Assembly: GCA_900554085.1 (NCBI GenBank)
Contig: USGA01000030.1
Location: 1-7,578 of the forward strand
Length of the DNA stretch: 7,578 bases
Direction: 5' to 3'
DNA from: an uncultured Clostridia bacterium
GTDB taxonomy: Bacteria > Bacillota > Clostridia > Christensenellales > CAG-917
Part shown: one piece after another, positions 1-5,472 of the stretch
Position numbering within the stretch: position 1 is the first letter of the stretch
Layout: each line of letters opens with the position of its first letter
Translations under genes and position numbers: made by a program
The notes under the pieces: model-generated
Seen by the model: the letters and a program-made list of their open reading frames with translations, nothing else
Told to the model about the DNA's origin: nothing
Databases searched by the model: none

Positions 1-339
1 GTGAGTGCCGTCGTGCTCGGAAGCGCCCGCAGACGGGCAATGAATGCCGCACCCGGCAATGATGGTGACGTCCGCGCCTTCGCCGATGTGGAAGTCGTTC
101 GCCACCGCGTCGTGTATGCCCGTTTCTGTGAGCAGCACGGGAATGTGCGCGCTTTTGTTTTTCACGCCCGCACGCACGAAAACGTCTATACCCGCGCCCT
201 CCGTCTTCGGTACGATTTCGATGTCTTTATCCGACGACGATGCGAGGCGCTGTCCGTTTTTTCTTATGTTGTAACTGCCTTCGGGGACAGCGTGCAGTCC
301 GGCGATTTTTTCAAGCAATTCGAGGTCGATTTTTTCCAT
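1..339 (-). CDS. SufB/SufD-family Fe-S assembly scaffold, SmsB-like (N-terminal part)
   Basis: The first 113 residues are present; the rest lies beyond the window start. The protein belongs to the SufB/SufD family, the scaffold on which Fe-S clusters are assembled with the SufC-type ATPase encoded just upstream. What is seen: a short helical N-terminus (about 1-20), then the family core with HIPVLLTETG (65-74), NDFHIGEGADVTIIAGCGIH (81-100) and SEHDGTH (107-113), a run typical of the short clostridial/archaeal SufB-like proteins. The ATG at 339 is chosen because AGGAGG sits 5 nt upstream. Only 10 nt separate it from the stop of the ATPase gene, so the two are translationally close and co-transcribed. 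Cys97 and Cys101 are visible, but whether they bind a cluster cannot be judged. Family assignment is firm. The SmsB name, for the minimal two-gene form without SufD/SufS/SufU, is inferred from the neighbour and from comparison with remembered archaeal homologues. Confidence 0.9.
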   Translation of the reverse strand, partial: MEKIDLELLEKIAGLHAVPEGSYNIRKNGQRLASSSDKDIEIVPKTEGAGIDVFVRAGVKNKSAHIPVLLTETGIHDAVANDFHIGEGADVTIIAGCGIHCPSAGASEHDGTH

Positions 340-344
340 AGCGT

Positions 345-350
345 CCTCCT
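345..350 (-). promoter_or_regulatory. Ribosome binding site AGGAGG for the SmsB-like gene
   Basis: On the minus strand AGGAGG ends 5 nt before the ATG at 339. Its first base is the last base of the upstream gene's TGA stop (352-350). This fixes the start and shows that ribosomes leaving the ATPase gene arrive directly at the next initiation site, consistent with coupled translation. Confidence 0.85.
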
Positions 351-1054
351 CATTTGCGCCCGCAGAAGTAGGGCGAAATCTTCAGGGAAGGCAGAATTTC
401 TTCCCTCGTGCCGACGCGCGGTTGCGTCTCGGAATTGAATACGGCGATGCGGTCGGCGTTTTCGAGTATGCGGCTCTGGTGACTGACAATGACGACGGTC
501 TTGTCGCGGAGCGCGTCGAACACTTTTATCAGTTCGTCGAAACTCCAGAGGTCAATGCCCGCTTCGGGTTCGTCGAGCAAAAAGACGCTGCCGCCCTTTG
601 CCAGGGCAAGCGCAAGTTCTATGCGTTTGAGTTCGCCGCCCGAAAGCGTATCGTCCACGGGGCGGTTGACGTAATTCTTCGCGCACAGTCCGACCGAAAA
701 GAGAAATTCGCAGGCCGCGCCCATAGAGCAGTTGCTGCCCACGGCGAGGTCGAGCAGGTTTTTGACCGTGATTCCCTTGAAACGGACGGGTTGCTGAAAT
801 GCAAGCGTGATGCCCATTCGCGCGCGGTCGGTCACGCTTTTGCCCGTTATGTCCTCGCCGTCGAGCAGGATTTTCCCGCTGTCGGGCTTTTCGATGCCCA
901 TAATCAGTTTGACGAGCGTGCTTTTGCCGCTGCCGTTGTGCCCCGTCACAACCGTAATGCTTTTGTCGGGGAAGAGCAGACTGACGTCGGACAGAATGTT
1001 TTTCCGTCCGTCGCCGTCGGCTACGGAATAAGTAACGTTTTTGAGTTCGAGCAT
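350..1054 (-). CDS. SufC-like ABC ATPase of a minimal Fe-S assembly pair (SmsC-like)
   Basis: A 234-residue soluble ABC ATPase that should energise Fe-S cluster assembly on the downstream SufB-like scaffold in the cytoplasm. Visible motifs: Walker A GHNGSGKST (38-46), Q-loop glutamines 87-88, signature LSGGELKR (137-144), Walker B with catalytic Glu in VFLLDEPEAG (157-166), D-loop AGID, and H-loop SH (191-192). The stretch DRARMGITLAFQQP (76-89) and the IDLWSFDEL segment (167-175) resemble archaeal SufC-like proteins such as MJ0035 more than the classical SufC of E. coli or Bacillus; this comparison is from memory. The C-terminus ends PYFCGRK with a single Cys231, where archaeal relatives carry a Cys-rich end. 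AAAGGAG lies about 5 nt before the ATG. The start is 16 nt after the permease stop, so it appears to be an internal operon gene. A transport ATPase is the alternative, but the adjacent SufB-like gene argues against it. Confidence 0.9.
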   Translation of the reverse strand: MLELKNVTYSVADGDGRKNILSDVSLLFPDKSITVVTGHNGSGKSTLVKLIMGIEKPDSGKILLDGEDITGKSVTDRARMGITLAFQQPVRFKGITVKNLLDLAVGSNCSMGAACEFLFSVGLCAKNYVNRPVDDTLSGGELKRIELALALAKGGSVFLLDEPEAGIDLWSFDELIKVFDALRDKTVVIVSHQSRILENADRIAVFNSETQPRVGTREEILPSLKISPYFCGRK

Positions 1055-1070
1055 AATTCTCCTTTGAAAC

Positions 1071-1889
1071 TCAGTCTTTCGTCCTGTAATCGTATTTGAG
1101 TTTGATTGCCGTCAGCACGTAACACACGAAGCAGAAGAGCAGGAGTATGAACATCGACAGCCATATGTTGTAACTGTAGACCACTCTGTCCGTGACGGGG
1201 AAAACCTCTCCCAGCCCCATTACGCTGCCGATTATGGAAGTGCCGTACATCGTGGGGGTTATGAACGTGAGCAGTCGGACGGGCGGGTCAAACTGAATCA
1301 GCGCGCCCGAGAAAACCACCTGCATAACGATTATAACCAACACGGGCAGAATGGCGCTTTCCGATTTCTTGAGCAGAGCGGACACCAGCAGTCCTATTGC
1401 CGCCATAGAACTGTTCGTCAGGAATATGGCGAGGAAATAGAAAAAGAGGTCGGCCGCGGGTTTGTCCATATTGAAGTCCACGAAAATCAGACTGCCCAGC
1501 ACCAGCAGAAGCGATTGTATTACTCCGACCAGGGTAAGCACCGATATTTTCGCGCCCAGATATGATATGACGTTGAGCCCGCCGAACACTTCGCGGGTCA
1601 GTATGTCGCGTTCCTTGCATATCTCGCGGTAACTGCCGAGCAAAGCCATAAGGCCAGAGGCGAGGGGCAACAGGAAGACCGTGCAATTGGCGGAACTTGC
1701 GTGTCTCCAGGGCTCGTAGAACGTGCCGTCCTCGTAGACGAAGGAAATGATGAGCAGCATAAACGGCACTTCGAGCAGAATGGGAACAATTGTCCACGGA
1801 CTCTTGAAAGTCTGTCGCAGATAACGCAGGAAGCAGGCGTTGAAATGTATTCTGCCGGGACGCGGGAGGAATTCGACTTTCTTTCTCAT
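1071..1889 (-). CDS. ABC-2 (ABCG-type) transporter permease subunit
   Basis: A 272-residue integral membrane protein of the ABC2_membrane (ABCG-like) family, the expected partner of the FHA-domain ATPase encoded immediately upstream. Hydrophobic segments at about 33-52, 70-86, 111-137, 147-170, 177-200 and 243-263 make six membrane helices, the usual number for one ABCG half. Between helices 2 and 3, REICKERDILTREVFGGLN (88-106) matches the conserved cytoplasmic coupling-helix region of ABCG permeases, where REI.KER....RE is typical. The N-terminal 30 residues are basic and cytoplasmic. The ATG overlaps the ATPase stop as ATGA, and a strong AAGGAGG is embedded in the end of the ATPase gene, so the start is firm and translation is probably coupled. 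In the well-known FHA-ABC transporter Rv1747 of Mycobacterium this domain is fused to the ATPase; here it is separate. The substrate is unknown. Confidence 0.88.
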   Translation of the reverse strand: MRKKVEFLPRPGRIHFNACFLRYLRQTFKSPWTIVPILLEVPFMLLIISFVYEDGTFYEPWRHASSANCTVFLLPLASGLMALLGSYREICKERDILTREVFGGLNVISYLGAKISVLTLVGVIQSLLLVLGSLIFVDFNMDKPAADLFFYFLAIFLTNSSMAAIGLLVSALLKKSESAILPVLVIIVMQVVFSGALIQFDPPVRLLTFITPTMYGTSIIGSVMGLGEVFPVTDRVVYSYNIWLSMFILLLFCFVCYVLTAIKLKYDYRTKD

Positions 1890-3970
1890 TCAGCGTCCTC
1901 CTTGTCCGTTCCTTCCGCGGGTGCTGCTTCCGCGGGTGCCTTTGCGGTGGATTTTCTGCGTTTGCGCCGGGGCTTTTGCGGCGCGGTCTGCGTCTCCGTC
2001 TCGCTTTCCTTGTTTTCGGCAGTCTCCGTGTGAATTGCCTCTTTTGCAACGGCGGACGGCTCGGAATCGTCGAAGGTAATCACGTATTCTTCGCCGCCGG
2101 TACCGGTGTCGGGTATGACGTCGAAACCGTTAGGATTGATTTTGCGTGCGTCGCTCTCCTGCGGAGCGGAAGCGGTCGCGATTTCGACGACGGGTTCCTG
2201 CTCGGGCAGGGGTTGCGGGAGAGCGGACGGCGTTTCTTCCGGTGCCTTATTTTCCGCGGCTGTCGCTTCCGTGGCAGGCTCGGGCTGCACGCTTCCGTTC
2301 TCGGCGGGGGCAGCGCTTTTCTTGCGGTGCCCGGGTGACGCCGCGCCCTCGGTCGCGGTAGACTTTGCGGCTTTCTTACCGTTGCCGAAAAGGTGTTTGA
2401 GCACGGTTTCCCTGGTGCGTTCTCCGCCGTTCGGGGCGGATTGTTCGCCTTCGGCGGGTTCGCTTTCCTCCTGTTTTGCACGGGTGACGGGCGGAAGCAA
2501 AGTATTGGTGAGGTCGCCGTATGTCGCAATGAATTCGCGGTGCAGTTTTTTGTAGTAGTCGGTGGCGCGGTATTTGCGCTCGTAGAATTCGCTGTTCTTC
2601 TCGTCCGACAGCGTCGCGAATATGCGAGAATAACTCCTGCGGTTGAAGTAGCGGAATATGTCGGAATACGCGCCGTAGTAGCACAATCTTCCGCCTTTGC
2701 CGAGGAAGGCTATTTTATCGCATTTGTCGAGGTTCTCCATAGCGTGGGTAATCACCACTATGGTGCGCCCTTTGCGGGACAGGTCGCGGAGCAGGTCCAT
2801 CATCTCGAGGTCGAGGTCGGGCGAAAGCCCGCTCGTCGGTTCGTCGAGGAAGATGACTTTGGGGTCGGCGAGCAGTTCCATAGCGATGGAAGCGCGTTTG
2901 CGTTGCCCGCCCGACAGCGAGGATATGCGCACGCCCTCGCTTCCCGTGAGGCGCACGTCCGCTATCGCCTCGCGCACGCGATTTTTCACCTCGTCCTTGA
3001 GCATAGAGGTGCGCATACGCAACAGGGCGGTGTAGTACAGCCCTTCCGCAAGCGGCAGGTCGTCGTGCATTATATCGCGTTGCGGCACGTAGCCCATCAA
3101 GTCCTTGTAACTTCGTATGTTCTCGTAATAGTTGTTGGTGTCGTAATAGATTTCGCCTTCGGTGGCGGGGCGCAGCCCGTTCATACAGTCGAGCAGGGTG
3201 GATTTTCCCGCGCCGCTTCCCCCGACGATAGCCACGAAATCTCCCGCTTCTATTCTGAACGATACGTTGTTGACAATGCAGATTTTGCCTTTGCTCGTCC
3301 TATCCGTGACCTCTTTCCGCACGCCGACGCAGTCGACCTGAATGCCCGCGGCAGAGGTGGAATAAAGCAGTTTTTTATCGTAGAAAACGTAAGCCGCGGA
3401 CGGTATGGAAATGCGGTCGTAATCGTTCAGTTCCGCCCTGCGGATTTTGCGGTTGTTAACGTAAGTGCCGTTTATCGAGTGCAAATCTTCGATAAAACAC
3501 TGCTTTCCGTCATAAACTATGCGGAAATGTTTTTCCGACACCATAGGGTTGTCAAGCACGAGGTCGCACGACGGGTTACGCCCGACGACCGTAATCGTCT
3601 TTTTGGTGAGGTCGAGTTTGTCGCCCGTGCGGCGGCGGGTGATTTTGCGCACGGGGGAAATGCGCACGACGTCCGCGTTCTTTTTGTCCCCCGCCTTGCG
3701 CACCGTGATTTCGTCGTCGAGACGGACTATCGGGCGTTTGAACCGCTTGCCGTTCAGCAGAACTTCGGATTTGGCGCCCTCGGGGGTCATATCCTCGGCG
3801 TACCACACGCCGTCGCGCCTTATGCAACGTATCTGCTCGGGTGCGGCGAAAGCCGCTTTCAGTACGAGGTCGCACGAACGTTTCGCGCCTATGACAAACT
3901 CGTTTTTCGAATCGCTGTCGAAAAACTCGAAAAGTTCGCCGTAGGTGATTTTGAGAATGATATTGTCCAC
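1886..3970 (-). CDS. ABCG-type ATPase with two N-terminal FHA domains and a long disordered tail
   Basis: A 694-residue cytoplasmic protein. Residues about 21-90 form an FHA-like domain lacking most ligand residues (GAK.SCDLVL, then LLNGKRF). Residues about 120-195 form a canonical FHA with GR (130-131), Ser145, His148 and NGT (167-169), so it should bind phosphothreonine peptides. The ABC domain follows: Walker A GGSGAGKST (250-258), Q-loop PQRD (296-299), signature LSGGQRKR (352-359), Walker B VIFLDEPTSGL (372-382) and H-loop TH (408-409). The D-loop reads SGLS where SGLD is usual. Residues about 498-694 are an Ala/Pro/Glu-rich, probably disordered tail with a basic KPRRKRRKS patch (666-674). 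The start is GTG at 3970, with AAAGGAAGG just upstream and a promoter 29-57 nt upstream. The four-gene operon begins here. FHA-FHA-ABC order matches Rv1747-like transporters, which depend on Ser/Thr kinases; regulation by phosphorylation is inferred. The exported substrate is unknown. Confidence 0.92.
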   Translation of the reverse strand: MDNIILKITYGELFEFFDSDSKNEFVIGAKRSCDLVLKAAFAAPEQIRCIRRDGVWYAEDMTPEGAKSEVLLNGKRFKRPIVRLDDEITVRKAGDKKNADVVRISPVRKITRRRTGDKLDLTKKTITVVGRNPSCDLVLDNPMVSEKHFRIVYDGKQCFIEDLHSINGTYVNNRKIRRAELNDYDRISIPSAAYVFYDKKLLYSTSAAGIQVDCVGVRKEVTDRTSKGKICIVNNVSFRIEAGDFVAIVGGSGAGKSTLLDCMNGLRPATEGEIYYDTNNYYENIRSYKDLMGYVPQRDIMHDDLPLAEGLYYTALLRMRTSMLKDEVKNRVREAIADVRLTGSEGVRISSLSGGQRKRASIAMELLADPKVIFLDEPTSGLSPDLDLEMMDLLRDLSRKGRTIVVITHAMENLDKCDKIAFLGKGGRLCYYGAYSDIFRYFNRRSYSRIFATLSDEKNSEFYERKYRATDYYKKLHREFIATYGDLTNTLLPPVTRAKQEESEPAEGEQSAPNGGERTRETVLKHLFGNGKKAAKSTATEGAASPGHRKKSAAPAENGSVQPEPATEATAAENKAPEETPSALPQPLPEQEPVVEIATASAPQESDARKINPNGFDVIPDTGTGGEEYVITFDDSEPSAVAKEAIHTETAENKESETETQTAPQKPRRKRRKSTAKAPAEAAPAEGTDKEDAE
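1897..1903 (-). promoter_or_regulatory. Ribosome binding site AAGGAGG for the permease gene
   Basis: AAGGAGG lies 7 nt before the permease ATG (1889) and inside the last codons of the ATPase gene, where it is read as Lys-Glu-Asp near the C-terminus. With the ATGA overlap it shows that the split between ATPase and permease is a designed two-gene junction and not a sequencing frameshift. Confidence 0.85.
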
Positions 3971-3998
3971 TTGCCCTTCCTTTGAAAGCCGTTAGAAC

Positions 3999-4027
3999 AG
4001 TATATCCCGAATTATGTACAAAATCAA
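3999..4027 (-). promoter_or_regulatory. Sigma-70/sigma-A type promoter of the FHA-ABC/Sms operon
   Basis: On the minus strand TTGATT (4027-4022) and TATACT (4004-3999) are separated by exactly 17 nt. Each hexamer matches consensus at four or five positions. Transcription would start near 3992, leaving a 5' leader of about 20 nt containing AAAGGAAGG before the GTG at 3970. No other convincing promoter was found between here and position 1, so it probably serves all four downstream genes. Confidence 0.75.
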
Positions 4028-4082
4028 GACTAAACACGCTTGCGCGCGCAATTCGCACCAAAGAACGGCATCTCGAATCCGC

Positions 4083-4111
4083 CGCCCGACGGGGTGTACG
4101 CGCGTCGGGCG
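4083..4111. repeat. GC-rich perfect inverted repeat, terminator-like without a U-tract
   Basis: A 9-bp arm CGCCCGACG (4083-4091) and its exact reverse complement CGTCGGGCG (4103-4111) flank an 11-nt loop. It lies 44 nt past the stop of the CNNM-family gene and before the promoter of the next minus-strand operon, where a terminator would be expected. No run of T follows on either strand, so a standard intrinsic terminator is not supported. A U-less or Rho-assisted terminator, or a protein-binding palindrome, remains possible. A smaller TCGAA/TTCGA repeat sits at 4140-4150, just after the stop codon. Confidence 0.5.
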
Positions 4112-4154
4112 TGAGGCGCTCGCTTATTTCGGGTGGTTATCGAATTTCGAATAG

Positions 4155-5243
4155 TTATTTGTCCGAAATGCGGGAATTTGCCGAGTCGCCCGTCTCGGGC
4201 TCTTCGGTTTTCAGACCTCCGACGGCATTCTGTTCCGTCGGCTCGCCTTCTTCCTCGTCCTCGGGAATGGGGTCGTAGCGGTCCTCGATTTCGCCCATAA
4301 GTTCCTCGAGGATATCCTCCATTGTCACAAGCCCGACGAACTTGTCGTCGTCCAGCACTATCGCCATATGGATACGCGCCGACTGCATAACTTTGAAAAG
4401 GTGCGATATTCTTTCGTTTCCGGTGGTGAACATCGGGCGCTTGAGCAATGAGGTCAGGTCGTTTCTGCCGTCAAGCAGCATCTCGTAGAAATCCGCTCGA
4501 TAGAGTATGCCTGCGGCTTTCACCCCGTCGCCGTCCAGCACGGGAATTCGCGAGTAGTTGGTTTCGACGAAGATTTCCTTTATGTGTTCGAAGTCGTCGC
4601 CGACGCGCGCGGAAGTCACGTCCTCGGCAAAACGCATAACGTTTTCGACAGTCATATCGTCGTATTTTATGGTGTTGATTATGATGTCCTTTTCTGTCTC
4701 GTTCAACACGCCCTCGTCTGTGATTTCGCCCACCATAACCTGAAATTCCTCCTCGGTGAGAGAGGGTTGTTTCTTGTCGACGCGGAAGATTTTGTTGAGC
4801 AGTTTCTTCCACAGGTCGAAAATAATGTTGAGCGGCGTGAATATGACCGTGAAAAACCACAGCGGATATACCGAAATCATAGCGAATTTCTCCGGGAATT
4901 CCTTCGCCAGGCTTTTGGGGGAGATTTCGCCGAATATCAGCACCAGAACCGTCATAACCACCGTGGAAAGAGTTGTGCCGAGGTCCTGACCGAACCAGCC
5001 CGTGAAAATAATAGTGGCGAGCGAAGCCGCCGCTATGTTGACGATATTGTTGCCGATGAGCAGAGTGGAAAGCACCCTGTTGTAGTTGTCGGCGAGTTTA
5101 AGCACCAGTTTCGCCGATTTTTTCTTTTCGGCGAGCACTTTCATTCTGACCGCGCTGAAACTCGTGAAAGCCGTTTCGGTGGCGGAAAAGTATGCGGAAA
5201 GAAGAAGCAGTACTACGAGTGCAACGATAATTCCTACGACCAT
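4155..5243 (-). CDS. CNNM/HlyC-CorC family membrane protein with paired CBS domains
   Basis: A 362-residue inner-membrane protein of the hemolysin C/CorC (DUF21-CNNM plus CBS) family, whose studied members transport or regulate Mg2+ and sometimes Co2+. The transmembrane DUF21 domain spans about 1-150, with helices near 2-19, 60-82, 90-106 and 122-143. Family signatures SATETAF (20-26), NNIVNI (65-70) and FGEISPKS (104-111) are present. A cytoplasmic linker with SLTEEEFQVMVGE leads to two CBS motifs (about 195-255 and 265-320); the second ends GLVTMEDILEELMGEIEDRYD, residues 304-324. After it comes only an acidic tail of about 38 residues. The C-terminal CorC_HlyC domain, found in most family members of about 420-450 residues, is absent. 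GGAGG lies 5 nt before the ATG at 5243. The gene is transcribed alone from a consensus promoter through a structured leader. Ion specificity cannot be read from the sequence. Confidence 0.9.
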   Translation of the reverse strand: MVVGIIVALVVLLLLSAYFSATETAFTSFSAVRMKVLAEKKKSAKLVLKLADNYNRVLSTLLIGNNIVNIAAASLATIIFTGWFGQDLGTTLSTVVMTVLVLIFGEISPKSLAKEFPEKFAMISVYPLWFFTVIFTPLNIIFDLWKKLLNKIFRVDKKQPSLTEEEFQVMVGEITDEGVLNETEKDIIINTIKYDDMTVENVMRFAEDVTSARVGDDFEHIKEIFVETNYSRIPVLDGDGVKAAGILYRADFYEMLLDGRNDLTSLLKRPMFTTGNERISHLFKVMQSARIHMAIVLDDDKFVGLVTMEDILEELMGEIEDRYDPIPEDEEEGEPTEQNAVGGLKTEEPETGDSANSRISDK

Positions 5244-5368
5244 TATTTCCTCCGAGGGAGTATGTAAAAAACGTTGACCGCTGCGGCGGTCGGGAGAGAT
5301 TGGACTTCCGAAAATAAAAAATCTTACACCACGGTCTCCTGTTTGGGGACTGGGAACTGTCTTGCCCG
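5244..5368 (-). promoter_or_regulatory. Long 5' leader of the CNNM-family gene, candidate attenuator region
   Basis: From the predicted transcription start (about 5368) to the ATG is about 125 nt, far longer than the 22 nt leader of the neighbouring operon. It contains a possible stem pairing GGAGA (5339-5335) with TCTCC (5298-5294), supported by inner TGG/CCA. It also holds a terminator-like hairpin (5276-5291) and a 4-bp hairpin (5250-5260) that would cover the GGAGG ribosome site. The segment GACCG at 5336-5332 can pair with the 3' arm of the terminator hairpin and so compete with it. I do not recognise it as a known riboswitch class; it lacks the hallmarks of the M-box as I remember them. 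Confidence 0.45.
5266..5291 (-). terminator. Intrinsic-terminator-like hairpin inside the CNNM gene leader
   Basis: On the minus strand GACCGC (5291-5286) and GCGGTC (5281-5276) form a perfect 6-bp stem with a 4-nt loop CGCA. AACG then leads to TTTTTT (5271-5266). The T run starts four bases after the stem, so termination would be weak or conditional. Its place between promoter and ribosome site of one gene fits a transcription attenuator better than an end-of-operon terminator. Confidence 0.45.
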
Positions 5369-5374
5369 TCCATT

Positions 5375-5403
5375 ATTATAACGGATATGCGCGTTTTTGT
5401 CAA
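5375..5403 (-). promoter_or_regulatory. Consensus sigma-70/sigma-A promoter of the CNNM-family gene
   Basis: TTGACA (5403-5398) and TATAAT (5380-5375) on the minus strand are separated by 17 nt, a perfect match to consensus in both hexamers and spacing. Transcription would start near 5368. Such a strong promoter in front of a long structured leader suggests that control occurs after initiation. Confidence 0.9.
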
Positions 5404-5472
5404 ACCGTGCCGTCGGTGCGTCGTCACTTGTATCAAAGCGCGCGTGTCGCAAACGATAACCGTGACATATAT

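Noticed and set aside
422..1099. A 225-codon plus-strand open frame across the SmsC-like gene
   Set aside because: It mirrors a gene with complete Walker A, signature and Walker B motifs and has no recognisable content of its own.
1080..1120. Possible separate promoter for the SmsC-like gene (CTGACG ... TACGAT on the minus strand)
   Set aside because: The spacing is about 15 nt and both hexamers are poor. It lies within the permease coding end, so it is not strong enough to call.
1886..1903. Frameshift or broken fusion between FHA-ATPase and permease
   Set aside because: The junction has an ATGA overlap and a well-placed AAGGAGG, and both proteins have sensible ends. This indicates two real genes.
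2393..3985. A 530-codon open frame on the plus strand opposite the FHA-ABC ATPase
   Set aside because: It is antisense to a protein with intact FHA and ABC motifs. Its translation shows no family features and reflects the third-position GC bias of the real gene.
5244..5368. M-box (ykoK) or other known metal riboswitch
   Set aside because: The leader is shorter than the M-box and lacks its conserved 5' purine-rich segments as far as I can recall, so no known class is claimed.
5428..5460. Possible plus-strand promoter TTGTAT ... GATAAC for the exporter ATPase
   Set aside because: The spacer would be 21 nt, outside the working range, and neither hexamer is good.
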